A DNA stretch of 64,000 nt from Pedobacter cryoconitis (GCF_003259615.1 NZ_QLLR01000003.1:186001-250000), one strand, 5' to 3'; shown: positions 7,803-16,628, counted from the stretch's first letter. Program-made: numbers and translations. Notes: generated by a model not told the origin, from the letters alone.

Positions 7803-8525
7803 TTATTGGTTAAGCAGGAAAATGACTTCATCACCTCCTGATTTTTTCATTTCTTTTTCCAGCTTACGCGCCTTTCTTTTTTTCAAAAGTGTCACCGTCA
7901 TTTTTACATCTGCTAAAGGGCGGTTATTGGAATCTGTTTTCACTGCCGCTATCGTGTCAATCAGCGGTAATCCACTTACAACCTCACCGTATACCGTATA
8001 TCGTTTATCCAAATGAGGTACGCCACCTTTAGTCTTATAAATTTCGCGTTCCCATTGTGGAATTTTAAATTTCAACCTTTTAACTTCCATACTATCCAGC
8101 TGTGTATCGGTGAATTTCTTCCCCTGTACCAGATAAAACTGGCAGCCACTGGATGCCATCAGCGGATTATCGTCTCTGGCTGCAGCCAATACGCCTTTTT
8201 TGTGAAACAAGCTATCGCGGAATTCCGCAGGCACAGTATAACCGACATCCCCATTTCCCAATTCTTTACCTGCGGGTGCATTTTTAGAATCAGGATCACC
8301 TCCCTGAATCATAAATGAATTGATTACCCGGTGAAAAAGCGTACCATCATAAAAGCCATTTTTGACCAGTTTAACAATGTTATCCCGGTGCTGTGGTGTT
8401 TTATTGTATAACATGATGATACATTCGCCCTGCGCTGTTGTTATCTTTAGATATTGATGCTTTGGTCCGGAAGCAAAGACGGAATTCAGGCAAAGCAAGA
8501 GTAGTAGCGTAAGAAATGGCTTCAT
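7803..8525 (-). CDS. Secreted cyclophilin-type peptidyl-prolyl cis-trans isomerase
   Basis: Catalyses cis-trans isomerisation of Xaa-Pro bonds, probably assisting folding in the periplasm. The start is placed at the ATG ending at 8525, because MKPFLTLLLLLCLNSVFAS is a signal peptide; the frame stays open for 20 codons upstream without a better start. Cyclophilin core motifs are GTLFHRVINSFMIQGGDP (catalytic Arg in FHR), SSGCQFYLV and YTVYGEVVSG. The C-terminus is strongly basic (KKRKARKLEKEMKKSGG). It has no close operon partner and is divergent from the metal cluster that starts at 8677. Confidence 0.92.
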   Translation of the reverse strand: MKPFLTLLLLLCLNSVFASGPKHQYLKITTAQGECIIMLYNKTPQHRDNIVKLVKNGFYDGTLFHRVINSFMIQGGDPDSKNAPAGKELGNGDVGYTVPAEFRDSLFHKKGVLAAARDDNPLMASSGCQFYLVQGKKFTDTQLDSMEVKRLKFKIPQWEREIYKTKGGVPHLDKRYTVYGEVVSGLPLIDTIAAVKTDSNNRPLADVKMTVTLLKKRKARKLEKEMKKSGGDEVIFLLNQ

Positions 8526-8676
8526 CTTATAGGTATTTTTGGCTAAGTTAAGACAGAATTCTACTTTAAAAAACTGGTATGGCATAATCTTGTAATCTTT
8601 CTGTTTCTTACCGGCCCCGTTTTTCGTTTTTAAGAATTTATCCTTAAGTTTGATAATTGATACTATTAATTCGTAA

Positions 8677-9078
8677 ATGAAACTGAAACAAAAGATAGCT
8701 TTAGGATTATGTGCCTTTTACCTGATTAGCGTAATTGGTGTTGCCCTGAGCCTGCATTTTTGCGGGGGACAGTTATCTGGAATTCATTTGACGGAAGTTG
8801 CCCATTGTGGCGGCTGTAATGAAGCGGAAAAATCGGTTAAAAAAGAAGATTCCTGCTGTAAAAACACTAAGGTTGATGCTAAAATCAAAGACAGTCACCA
8901 GACAGGTCTGAAAATTGATGTTCCTAAAAATCATAGTCTTCCGGTATTAATCTCTTCTTATATTTCAGAACTGTTGTCTTTTGTTTTACCGCAGTTATTT
9001 AGTAAAATTAAAGAGGAAGCCCCTCCTTTATCCGCGCGGGTCGCCCTGCATGCCTACAACTGCGTTTTCAGAAATTAG
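8677..9078 (+). CDS. HYC_CC_PP-family small cysteine-rich protein, probable metal-handling
   Basis: A 133-residue protein with one N-terminal membrane or signal segment (LGLCAFYLISVIGVALSLHF). Its three hallmark motifs appear in order: HFC (HYC variant) near residue 27, SCC (CC) near residue 67 and APP near residue 114. An additional HCGGC pair sits near residue 46. Such paired cysteines suit soft-metal binding, and members of this family commonly occur beside copper or heavy-metal genes. Here it leads a run with an HMA-domain protein and a DUF3347 protein. A TAAGTTTG promoter -7 box occurs at 8645-8652. Biochemical function is unknown. Confidence 0.75.
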   Translation: MKLKQKIALGLCAFYLISVIGVALSLHFCGGQLSGIHLTEVAHCGGCNEAEKSVKKEDSCCKNTKVDAKIKDSHQTGLKIDVPKNHSLPVLISSYISELLSFVLPQLFSKIKEEAPPLSARVALHAYNCVFRN

Positions 9079-9199
9079 ATCAGGAATAAATTAAGTGTAA
9101 TTGCGGATACTCATTCGCTATTGCCCCTTTGTATTAATTTATTTCAAATCATTAGCCCCTGTTTTTAATATTCAGACAGCCGCTTACAACAATTTCATT

Positions 9200-9736
9200 A
9201 TGAAAACGATCAAATATTTCATTATCTTATTCTGCTTATTTATCGGCGGAAATACCTTCGCACAACAAATTTCTAAAGCTGAATTACAAGTTAACGGTCT
9301 AACCTGCTCTATGTGTTCAAGAGCTACTGAAACCTCTTTAAAAAGCCTTGGCTTTATTGAAACTGTCTCTCCCGACCTGAATAGAAACGTTTTTGTCCTT
9401 ACTTTTAAAGCAGACAAAAAAGTAGATCTGGACGAAATCAGGGATAAAGTTCAGGACGCGGGCTTTTCTATAGGGGACCTTTCCGCCACCATTAACTTTA
9501 AAAATACACAAGTTGATGCTGCCGGACTTGCTGAACTTGATGGTGCTGTTTTTCAGTTCATCAATGCGAAAAGCAAAACATTGGACGGCCCGGTTATCGC
9601 CCGTATCATGGATAAGGATTTTATCACTTCGTCAGCTTTTAAGAAACAAGCTGCGGAACTAAAATCTGAAAGTTATCTTAAAGGAAAAGGTATTGTTCAG
9701 GGTAAAGAAACACGTATTTTTCACTTAAGCATTTAA
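9200..9736 (+). CDS. Exported heavy-metal-associated (HMA) domain protein
   Basis: The start is set at the ATG at 9200, which gives a signal peptide (MKTIKYFIILFCLFIGGNTFAQ); the frame extends upstream without a plausible start. After it comes an HMA fold (about residues 28-95) with LTCSMCSRATETSL, the CxxC Cu(I)-binding site of copper chaperones and P-type ATPases, followed by the usual ADKKVDLDEIRDKVQDAGF. The remaining 80 or so residues are unassigned. An exported HMA protein suggests periplasmic copper binding. It is 8 bp before the next gene and presumably co-transcribed with it. Confidence 0.85.
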   Translation: MKTIKYFIILFCLFIGGNTFAQQISKAELQVNGLTCSMCSRATETSLKSLGFIETVSPDLNRNVFVLTFKADKKVDLDEIRDKVQDAGFSIGDLSATINFKNTQVDAAGLAELDGAVFQFINAKSKTLDGPVIARIMDKDFITSSAFKKQAAELKSESYLKGKGIVQGKETRIFHLSI

Positions 9737-9744
9737 GCACAAGA

Positions 9745-10554
9745 ATGAAGTTTATTCAATTAGCAGCAGTAGTTTTTCTGCTGGGCGGGAGCTTGCGTGC
9801 GGGTGCACAGGAATTATATGTCTTTACAGAACCGGCAAGTAATATGGCGGCCAAATCTATCGGAGTCAGAATTACCAATGAAGGGATCTTTAACGGTGGT
9901 GGAAACAGGACCATGCCAGAAGTGATGTTTAGCTTTAATAAAAACCTGATGACACATTTTCAGGGGTTTTTCTCTGATATGGATGGCAAATACAGACTGG
10001 AAGGGGGAAGCGTTTATGCAAAATACCGTTTCCTTTCTATCGATGATACGCAGCGGCATTTACGCGCGGCGGTATTCGGCAGGGTAAGTACCAGTAAAAG
10101 GCCAACTTATACAGAAGATATTAATCTGGAAGGTGATAATAGTGGAGTTCAGGGTGGGATAGTGGTGACTCAACTACTTCATAAACTGGCTTTATCGGGT
10201 ACGGTAAGCTATAGCAAAGCTTTTGATGTGGAAAGTCAGCGCGTAGCAGGAACCCTACAGCCAGATCAGATGATTGGGTATAGTTTATCTTCTGGATACC
10301 TCGTGCTTCCATTCGTTTATAAAAACTACAATCAGCCAAATTTCAACGTTTATTTTGAAATGCTGGGTAAAACAAATCCGGCAAACGGAAAGTCTTACCT
10401 CGATCTTGCGCCCGCTTTACAGGTTATTCTGAATAGCAGAACGCGTATTGATCTTGGGTACAGATTCCAGGTAGCAGGCGATATGGCTGGCAGATACAAT
10501 AAAAACATGTACCTGGTACGTGCAGAGTTTAATTTCTTTAACGTTTTAAAATAA
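9745..10554 (+). CDS. Secreted protein, probable outer-membrane beta-barrel, unknown function
   Basis: A signal peptide (MKFIQLAAVVFLLGGSLRAGAQ) is followed by about 247 residues of alternating polar and hydrophobic strands. Strand-like segments include YAKYRFLS, LRAAVFGRVS, LALSGTVSYSKA and the C-terminal YLVRAEFNFFNVLK, a typical aromatic-rich end of an outer-membrane barrel. GGVQ-like turns separate them. I cannot name the family. Its place between HMA and DUF3347 genes, 4 bp before the latter, suggests a metal-related porin or assembly partner, but that is inferred only from context. Confidence 0.6.
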   Translation: MKFIQLAAVVFLLGGSLRAGAQELYVFTEPASNMAAKSIGVRITNEGIFNGGGNRTMPEVMFSFNKNLMTHFQGFFSDMDGKYRLEGGSVYAKYRFLSIDDTQRHLRAAVFGRVSTSKRPTYTEDINLEGDNSGVQGGIVVTQLLHKLALSGTVSYSKAFDVESQRVAGTLQPDQMIGYSLSSGYLVLPFVYKNYNQPNFNVYFEMLGKTNPANGKSYLDLAPALQVILNSRTRIDLGYRFQVAGDMAGRYNKNMYLVRAEFNFFNVLK

Positions 10555-10558
10555 TATT

Positions 10559-11077
10559 ATGAAACTTATGAAAACAGTAATTTTAGGTTTAGCCCTTTTT
10601 TTAGGCGCATTTATACAGCCTGCCCTTGCGCAGAAAGCTGACGTGTCCGGTAAATTTAATCAGAGCCTGCAAAGCTATTATGCTTTAAAAAATGCACTGG
10701 CAACAGATAAACCTGAGGAAGCCCCAAAATTGGCACTGGTGCTGCAAACCGCAGTCAAAGAAGTTCCACACAAGGGATTTAAGGATACCAAACAACATCT
10801 GCTATGGATGTCTGAATCGGCTATAATTCAACAGAAAGCAGTGGAACTGAGTAAAAGTAATGACTTAAAAAGTCAGCGTAAAAGCTTTGAAGGAATCAGC
10901 ACAGCATTTATCAAATTAGCAAAGGAGTTGAAGTTGAATAATCAGGAAGCTTATCTTCAATATTGCCCAATGGGTAAATTTAGCTGGTTGAATGAAGTGA
11001 AAGAAATACAGAACCCTTATTATGGGAGTGAAATGTACGACTGTGGTACTGTGAAAGATACGCTTGAAAAGAACTAA
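10559..11077 (+). CDS. Exported DUF3347-domain protein (CusB-tail-like, probable copper binding)
   Basis: Signal peptide ending ALAQ, then a helical DUF3347 domain. Its end carries the family's characteristic pattern: YCPMGKFSWLNEV followed by IQNPYYGSEMYDCG. Cys and Met residues there are plausible Cu(I) ligands; the same segment occurs at the C-terminus of many CusB-type adaptors and in copper-related small proteins of Bacteroidota. It is the last gene of the 9200-11077 run, so the operon pairs an HMA chaperone, a barrel-like protein and this protein. Direct metal specificity is unproven. Confidence 0.8.
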   Translation: MKLMKTVILGLALFLGAFIQPALAQKADVSGKFNQSLQSYYALKNALATDKPEEAPKLALVLQTAVKEVPHKGFKDTKQHLLWMSESAIIQQKAVELSKSNDLKSQRKSFEGISTAFIKLAKELKLNNQEAYLQYCPMGKFSWLNEVKEIQNPYYGSEMYDCGTVKDTLEKN

Positions 11078-11153
11078 GCATTTCTTAACATACATCAAGG
11101 GTTTTTGCCATAATTCCCTTTACGTTTGTATTGTTAATTAAAACACATCATTT

Positions 11154-11726
11154 ATGAAAAAGATATTTCTATTTCTGCTTGTTGCTTCGATCAGCACAGC
11201 ATCATTTGCACAAACAAAGTGGTCAGCAGACCCAATGCACACTTTCATTAATTTTGAAGTTAAACATTTGGGTATCTCCTTTGTAAATGGGTCATTCAAG
11301 AAATTTGAAGGCACAATTGATGCAGCGAAACCAGATTTAACAGATGCTAAAATCAACTTTACTGTTGATGTAAACAGTGTTACTACTGGTGTTGAAATGA
11401 GAGATAATCATTTAAAAACAGATGATTTCTTCAATGCAGAGAAATATCCGACCATGACTTTTGTGGGTTCGTCCTTCAAGAAATTGAAAGATAATAATTA
11501 TGAACTTGCTGGTAAACTAACTATTCGTGATGTAACGAAAGACGTGAAATTCAATGTCGTTTATGGCGGAATAGCTAAAGATCAGCAGGCAAATACAAGA
11601 GCGGGCTTTCACGCTACTACCACGGTTAACCGTTTAGATTATAATGTTAAATATGATCCGAGTGGAATGGCAGTAGCTAAAGACATCAAAATTGAGTTAA
11701 ACCTGGAATTCGTTCAGGCTAAATAA
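11154..11726 (+). CDS. YceI-family exported lipid-binding protein
   Basis: YceI proteins are lipocalin-like beta-barrels that bind long isoprenoids or lipids in the periplasm. The 190 residues comprise a signal peptide (MKKIFLFLLVASISTASFAQ) and the YceI fold: WSADPMHTFINFEVKHLGIS at the start, DFFNAEKYPTMTFVG in the middle and NRLDYNVKYD near the end. A -7 box (TACGTTTG, 11121-11128) lies 26 bp upstream, and a hairpin terminator follows (11748-11791), so it is probably a single-gene unit separate from the metal cluster. Confidence 0.93.
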   Translation: MKKIFLFLLVASISTASFAQTKWSADPMHTFINFEVKHLGISFVNGSFKKFEGTIDAAKPDLTDAKINFTVDVNSVTTGVEMRDNHLKTDDFFNAEKYPTMTFVGSSFKKLKDNNYELAGKLTIRDVTKDVKFNVVYGGIAKDQQANTRAGFHATTTVNRLDYNVKYDPSGMAVAKDIKIELNLEFVQAK

Positions 11727-11747
11727 TAGGTTTTGTTTAAACTGAAG

Positions 11748-11791
11748 AGGGGTTGTTTAAGCAATATAAATGCTTGAATAACCCCTTTTTT
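11748..11791 (+). terminator. Rho-independent terminator after the YceI gene
   Basis: AGGGGTTGTTTAAGCA pairs imperfectly with TGCTTGAATAACCCCT around a short AT loop, and six T residues follow. It sits 21 bp after the stop. Confidence 0.8.
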
Positions 11792-11804
11792 AGCTAAAGA
11801 AATT

Positions 11805-12632
11805 ATGGCAAACTTATCAGAGCTTAAAAATTTAACGGGAAATCTTCCTATTCAGGAAGAACTGATGCCTGTATTGTTTATTGGTCATGGTTCCCCGATG
11901 AATGGGATCGAAGACAATGAATTTAGTCAAAAATGGGCCGATATAGGGCGTACTATGCCCATTCCTAAAGCTGTTATTGTCGTTTCTGCACACTGGTTTA
12001 CCAGGGGTACTGCCGTTACTGCAATGAACTTTCCAAAAACAATCCATGACTTTGGCGGATTTCCGCAGGCTTTATTTGATGTAGAATATCCTGCACAGGG
12101 CAATCCTTTACTGGCCGCAGAAACCGCAAAGCTGATTACCAGTACTAATGTTGTTTTAGATCACGACTGGGGGCTGGATCATGGCGCATGGACGGTGCTG
12201 CAGCATATGTTTCCAAAGGCTGATATTCCTGTATTGCAATTGAGTATAGATTATACAAAAGACCCAAGGGCACATTATGAAATGGCAGCTGAACTTTATC
12301 AGCTCCGCAGAAAGGGAATACTGATTTTGGGCAGTGGTAATATGGTCCATAACCTGAGGATGATGAGCTGGGAAATGATTGGCGGCGGTGGATATGACTG
12401 GGCACTGGAAATCAATGAGCAGTTTAAATCATTGATTATGAACAAAGAACATCAGCCGTTAATGGCTTATCAAAGTCTTGGCAAAGCGGCTATGCTGGCC
12501 ATTCCAACACCAGAACATTATTTACCATTGTTATATACATTGGGCTTGCAAAATGACAAAGAAGAGGTTACTGTTTTCAATGATAAGGCTGTTGGTGGTT
12601 CTTTAACCATGACTTCTGTCCGGATTGGCTAG
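11805..12632 (+). CDS. Class III extradiol ring-cleavage dioxygenase, DODA/YgiD type
   Basis: Members cleave catechol-like rings with a non-haem metal; E. coli YgiD acts on L-DOPA. Visible are LFIGHGSPMNG with a metal-site His near residue 27, VVSAHWFTRG with a further His, LDHDWGLDHGAWTVL and GSGNMVHNLR. That set of histidines matches the LigB-like fold. At 275 residues it is the usual single-domain length. It lies between terminators with no pathway partners, so the real substrate is open. Confidence 0.88.
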   Translation: MANLSELKNLTGNLPIQEELMPVLFIGHGSPMNGIEDNEFSQKWADIGRTMPIPKAVIVVSAHWFTRGTAVTAMNFPKTIHDFGGFPQALFDVEYPAQGNPLLAAETAKLITSTNVVLDHDWGLDHGAWTVLQHMFPKADIPVLQLSIDYTKDPRAHYEMAAELYQLRRKGILILGSGNMVHNLRMMSWEMIGGGGYDWALEINEQFKSLIMNKEHQPLMAYQSLGKAAMLAIPTPEHYLPLLYTLGLQNDKEEVTVFNDKAVGGSLTMTSVRIG

Positions 12633-12735
12633 ATCCTTCGAAATTAATTAAGCCCCTGTAACATTTGTAAAACCTTCTTTTTCAGCAGGAGCCGAGGCTT
12701 AATTTTTTCATAAATTGCGGTCTAAGTTTAAATTA

Positions 12736-15084
12736 ATGAAGAAATTCTGCCTCTTATTTTTATTGGGTTCCAGCATCGCACAGGCTCAGGAAAGACCTGT
12801 TTTGACTGTAGAAAGTATCATGCGCGACCAGAAATGGCTGGGTGTTTCCCCGTCTGATTACCATTGGTCGGGTGATAGCAAAACAATTTATTTCAAGTGG
12901 AATCCTGAAAATAAAGACAATAGCGAGTCTTATAAAGTGGATATTTCTACTGGAAAACCTGTAAAAACAACAGACAAACTAGCCGGTCAGCAAAGCATAG
13001 GAGATTATATTTATAACAAAGACCGTAGTTTAGGACTTGTTGAAAAATCTGGTGATTTATTCTTGTACGCTTTTAAAACGAAGCAGCTACGCAGATTAAC
13101 AAATACTTTGGAAGCGGAGCGCAACGCTGTTTTTTTAAACGATGGAACGATTGCTTTTCAAAAAGGAAATAACTTATATGCACTTAACCTGGGTACTTCA
13201 GAATTAAAACAACTGACCAATTTTGTTTCCGGAAAAAAGATTCCTGTAGTTCAGAATACGCAGGACAGCTGGTTAAAAACCGAACAGGATGGGCTCTTTG
13301 AGGTGCTTAAAAGCAAGAAAAAGCAGGAAGCTTTCAGATTAGCTAAAAAGAAAAGCCTGAGTGGTGACGATAAGCCTTTAAGAGCGATTGAACTGGGCAA
13401 TCAGCAGCTGAGTAATTTAGTGATCAGTCCGGATGGCCGTTATATCAATTACAGGTTGAAAATTCCGGCTCCGGAAGGTAAAGAAACAATTGTCCCGAAT
13501 TTTGTAACTGCTTCCGGCTATACTGAAGATATTCAGGGCAGAACTAAAGTAGGAGAACCCTTACCGGCTTATGAGAATTTTATCTATGACCAGCAGCGGG
13601 ATACTGTTTATAAAATTCAGCTAACTCATATCCCGGGAATTAAAGAGCTTCCAGACTATCTGAAAGACTATCCGAAGCAAATGGAAGCTGCGGTTAAGAA
13701 AAATGAGGACAGGAAAGTAAATCTATCTGCACCAGTATGGAACACTGCGGGTACAATTGCTGTGTTAACAGCAGAATCACAAGATAATAAGGATCGCTGG
13801 ATCTTAAAATTAGACGCGGCTACAGGTAGTCTGACACTTTTAGACAGGCAACGCGATGAAGCCTGGATTGGCGGCCCTGGTATCAATTCAGATAACCTGG
13901 GATGGACAGATAATCAGCATATTTATTTTCAGAGTGAAGCAAGCGGCTACGCGCATGTATACATAGCTGATGTTTCTACAGGAGTTAAGCGCCAGCTGAC
14001 CAGTGGAAAATGGGAAGTAAAAAACCTTTCTTTATCCAAAGACAAACAAACATTTTATTTCACTGGAAATATAGAGCATCCGGGCATTACGCATTTTTAT
14101 AAAGTGAGTGTGGATGGTGGAACGCCCATTAAAATTACCAGTATGAAAGGGGGGAATGAAGTTACTTTATCTCCCGATGAGCAGTGGCTGGCCATCAATT
14201 ATTCTTATATGAACAAGCCCTGGGAGCTTTATATTCAGGCAAATAAGCCGGGTGCAAAAGCAATCAGGGTCACAGCATCTTCTTCTACGGAGTTTAAGGC
14301 CTATCCATGGAGGGAGCCGGATCTGGTATCTTTTAAAAACAGGTATGGTGATGATGTATATGCCAGGATTTACCCTGCTTTAAAACCTGCTGCGAACCAT
14401 CCTGCGGTTGTATTTGTACATGGTGCAGGCTATTTGCAGAATGTACATTACTGGTGGAGCCAGTATTCCAGAGAATATATGTTCCATAACCTACTGGCAG
14501 ATAACGGCTATACGGTAATTGATATTGATTATACAGCGAGTTCCGGATATGGCAGAAGCCACCGTACAGGCATTTACCGCCATATGGGTGGCAAAGATTT
14601 AACTGATCAGGTAGACGGCGTAAAAATGCTGGTAGAGAAGTACCAGGTGGATCCGCAGCATGTAGGGATTTATGGAGGCTCTTATGGTGGGTTCATTACT
14701 TTGATGGCCTTGTTTAATGAACCTGGTGTTTTCGCCTCTGGTGCAGCGCTGCGGTCGGTAACGGACTGGGCGCATTATAACCATGGCTATACTTCCAATA
14801 TTCTGAACGAACCGGCTAATGATTCGCTGGCTTACAGACGCAGCTCTCCAATCTATTTTGCCTCAGGCTTAAAAGGAGATTTACTGATGTGTCATGGGAT
14901 GGTGGATGAGAATGTTCAGTTCCAGGATATAGTGCGTTTGAGTCAGCGCTTCATAGAATTGGGTAAAAACAACTGGGAACTGGCTGTTTATCCTGTCGAA
15001 GACCATGGGTTTGTGCAACCTTCGAGTTGGACGGATGAGTATAAAAGGATCTTTAAACTATTTGAAAGGACATTAAAGAATTAA
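12736..15084 (+). CDS. Secreted S9-family prolyl oligopeptidase (DPP-IV-like)
   Basis: A 782-residue exported serine peptidase. The ATG at 12736 is chosen because it starts a signal peptide (MKKFCLLFLLGSSIAQAQ); a TTG seven codons upstream is less likely. Residues of about 35-520 form a beta-propeller (DPP-IV N-terminal type) with blade motifs such as VSPSDYHWSGDSKTIYF and ISPDGRYINYRL. The C-terminal alpha/beta-hydrolase domain contains the nucleophile Ser649 in YGGSYGGF, an Asp in HGMVDENVQ and the His in VEDHGF. It probably trims peptides in the periplasm, releasing N-terminal dipeptides if it acts like DPP-IV. No operon partner is visible. Confidence 0.92.
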   Translation: MKKFCLLFLLGSSIAQAQERPVLTVESIMRDQKWLGVSPSDYHWSGDSKTIYFKWNPENKDNSESYKVDISTGKPVKTTDKLAGQQSIGDYIYNKDRSLGLVEKSGDLFLYAFKTKQLRRLTNTLEAERNAVFLNDGTIAFQKGNNLYALNLGTSELKQLTNFVSGKKIPVVQNTQDSWLKTEQDGLFEVLKSKKKQEAFRLAKKKSLSGDDKPLRAIELGNQQLSNLVISPDGRYINYRLKIPAPEGKETIVPNFVTASGYTEDIQGRTKVGEPLPAYENFIYDQQRDTVYKIQLTHIPGIKELPDYLKDYPKQMEAAVKKNEDRKVNLSAPVWNTAGTIAVLTAESQDNKDRWILKLDAATGSLTLLDRQRDEAWIGGPGINSDNLGWTDNQHIYFQSEASGYAHVYIADVSTGVKRQLTSGKWEVKNLSLSKDKQTFYFTGNIEHPGITHFYKVSVDGGTPIKITSMKGGNEVTLSPDEQWLAINYSYMNKPWELYIQANKPGAKAIRVTASSSTEFKAYPWREPDLVSFKNRYGDDVYARIYPALKPAANHPAVVFVHGAGYLQNVHYWWSQYSREYMFHNLLADNGYTVIDIDYTASSGYGRSHRTGIYRHMGGKDLTDQVDGVKMLVEKYQVDPQHVGIYGGSYGGFITLMALFNEPGVFASGAALRSVTDWAHYNHGYTSNILNEPANDSLAYRRSSPIYFASGLKGDLLMCHGMVDENVQFQDIVRLSQRFIELGKNNWELAVYPVEDHGFVQPSSWTDEYKRIFKLFERTLKN

Positions 15085-15173
15085 AATAGAGGAATGTTAA
15101 TTCTTCAGGCTGTGCGTATAGCTTTTGTCTATAGGGGCATCAATATTAAGTATCTGTTATCTTTTCAATAGGG

Positions 15174-15204
15174 TTGATAAAGAGGCAATATTGATGTATT
15201 TTTG
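15174..15204 (+). promoter_or_regulatory. Bacteroidota-type promoter for ahpC
   Basis: TTG at 15174-15176, a 20-nt spacer and TATTTTTG at 15197-15204. It predicts a start near 15211, giving a short leader before the ATG at 15226 and arguing against the TTG at 15202 as the translation start. Confidence 0.75.
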
Positions 15205-15225
15205 CACAACGAAAAAAAGAACATT

Positions 15226-15771
15226 ATGATTAATATAGGTGAACAATTTCCAGCTTATTCAAAACCAGCTGTAGTTAGTATAGAAAAAGGAAAAGAGTTT
15301 GAAACATTAACTTCTGAAACTTTAGTAAATGAGAACAACCAATGGACTTGTATGTTCTGGTGGCCAAAAGATTTTACTTTTGTTTGTCCAACTGAAATCG
15401 CTGAATTCAACGCTAATTTCGGTGAATTCCGTGACCGTGACACTACTTTAATCGGTGCTTCTACAGATTCAGAAAACGTACATTTAGCATGGAGACATAA
15501 CCACGATGATTTACGTGGTTTAAAATTCCCAATGCTTGCTGATACTTCTAAATCATTAGCTGAAGCGCTTGATATCTTAGAGCCAACAGAAAAAATCGCT
15601 TACCGTGCAACTTTCATCATTGATCCACAAGGAATTATCCGTTGGGCTAGTGCAAATGACTTAAGTGTTGGACGTAACGTAAAAGAAGTATTAAGAGTAC
15701 TTGATGCTTTACAAACTGACGAACTTTGTCCTTGTAACTGGGAAAAAGGTGAAGCAACTTTAACAGTTTAG
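15226..15771 (+). CDS. ahpC: Peroxiredoxin of the AhpC/Prx1 class
   Basis: Thiol peroxidase that reduces H2O2 and organic hydroperoxides in the cytosol. The start at 15226 gives MINIGEQFPAY, the usual peroxiredoxin opening. The peroxidatic Cys is in FTFVCPTEI (about residue 48), with Arg in the supporting position later in AYRATFIIDPQG. Near the end, CPCNWEKGE supplies the resolving cysteine and resembles the CxCNWxKG tail of mycobacterial AhpC, the type that works with AhpD. An AhpD-like gene lies 134 bp downstream on the same strand. An intrinsic terminator separates them (15817-15850), so each may be transcribed separately or by partial readthrough. Confidence 0.93.
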   Translation: MINIGEQFPAYSKPAVVSIEKGKEFETLTSETLVNENNQWTCMFWWPKDFTFVCPTEIAEFNANFGEFRDRDTTLIGASTDSENVHLAWRHNHDDLRGLKFPMLADTSKSLAEALDILEPTEKIAYRATFIIDPQGIIRWASANDLSVGRNVKEVLRVLDALQTDELCPCNWEKGEATLTV

Positions 15772-15816
15772 ACTTCGAAATTCCTGTTTATTTTTAAACA
15801 GGGTTTAATTCATAAA

Positions 15817-15850
15817 AACCCCTGTAAATGCGTTTTGCAGGGGTTTTTTA
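15817..15850 (+). terminator. Rho-independent terminator after ahpC
   Basis: AACCCCTG (15817-15824) pairs perfectly with CAGGGGTT (15838-15845) and is followed by a T-run. Confidence 0.85.
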
Positions 15851-15905
15851 TACCCATAGAATCTGCTTTTTTGTAAGAAAGGCAGATTCATAAAATCATA
15901 AAAAA

Positions 15906-16490
15906 ATGAGTGAAAGTACTGAAACCATAGAAGAATTATTAGCCATTGTAGGTTTAAACGAAGGTTATAGAAATGAAAGTATCCATTTACTTGAAAAAGG
16001 TAATTCAAGATATGTACGTGATTTAAAATTAAACTTCAGCAGCACCCTGACTTCAGCGCATATCACTGAAAAAGAATGTGCTTTACTGGGTTTAAGTATT
16101 GCGATCAATAACAACAACAAAGTCTTAACAGATTTCTTCGAGAAACATGCCCAGCAAAAAGAAGCAACAGCAGAAGAAATTGCTGAAGCAGCTGGTTGTG
16201 CCTCTTTACTGGCTTTAAACAATGTACTATATCGTTTCCGTCACTTTACGGCAAAAGAAAAGTATACCCGCATGCCTGCACGTGTAAGAATGCAGTTAAT
16301 GGGCAACCCGGTAACTGGTAAAGAATTTTTTGAGTTAATGAGTTTAGCAGTTTCAGCTGTAAATGGTTGTGAAATGTGTGTAAATGCACATGAAGAATCT
16401 ATTTTGGCTTTAGGAGCTACTGAAGAACGTGTATTTGATGCGATCCGTATAGCTTCAATTGTTACTTCTGCTGGTAAAATCCTTTACTAG
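15906..16490 (+). CDS. ahpD: AhpD-like alkylhydroperoxidase (carboxymuconolactone decarboxylase family)
   Basis: AhpD is a CxxC thiol oxidoreductase that returns electrons to AhpC. The 194 residues are all-helical with two CMD-like halves. The active-site motif CEMCVNAHE (about residues 155-163) has the Cys-x-x-Cys and following His of the catalytic centre. Its length matches mycobacterial AhpD, and the neighbouring peroxiredoxin has the matching C-terminal type. I infer they form an AhpC/AhpD pair, since no AhpF is nearby. Other CMD-family roles cannot be excluded. A terminator follows at 16510-16540. Confidence 0.85.
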   Translation: MSESTETIEELLAIVGLNEGYRNESIHLLEKGNSRYVRDLKLNFSSTLTSAHITEKECALLGLSIAINNNNKVLTDFFEKHAQQKEATAEEIAEAAGCASLLALNNVLYRFRHFTAKEKYTRMPARVRMQLMGNPVTGKEFFELMSLAVSAVNGCEMCVNAHEESILALGATEERVFDAIRIASIVTSAGKILY

Positions 16491-16509
16491 ATTTAACTAA
16501 TTTATTGAG

Positions 16510-16540
16510 AAGGAGGTGTCTGAAAAGAGCCTCCTTTTAT
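16510..16540 (+). terminator. Rho-independent terminator after ahpD
   Basis: AAGGAGG (16510-16516) pairs with CCTCCTT (16530-16536), followed by TT and AT-rich sequence, 20 bp after the stop. Confidence 0.7.
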
Positions 16541-16577
16541 TATATACGGCTGTTTTTGAAAAAAAACAAGAATATAT

Positions 16578-16609
16578 TTGGATTTACTGAACACTGTTCA
16601 GTACATTTG
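16578..16609 (+). promoter_or_regulatory. Promoter of the tetR-RND operon with embedded operator
   Basis: TTG at 16578-16580 and TACATTTG at 16602-16609 with a 21-nt spacer. The spacer is filled by the palindrome at 16586-16602, so a bound repressor would block RNA polymerase directly. Confidence 0.75.
16586..16602. promoter_or_regulatory. TetR operator palindrome 1
   Basis: ACTGAACA-C-TGTTCAGT, a perfect 17-bp dyad placed between the two promoter boxes and 27 bp before the regulator gene. Its core AACACTGTT recurs at 17262-17274 before the TolC gene. Confidence 0.75.
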
Positions 16610-16628
16610 TACAGTATAATTTAAGGAT

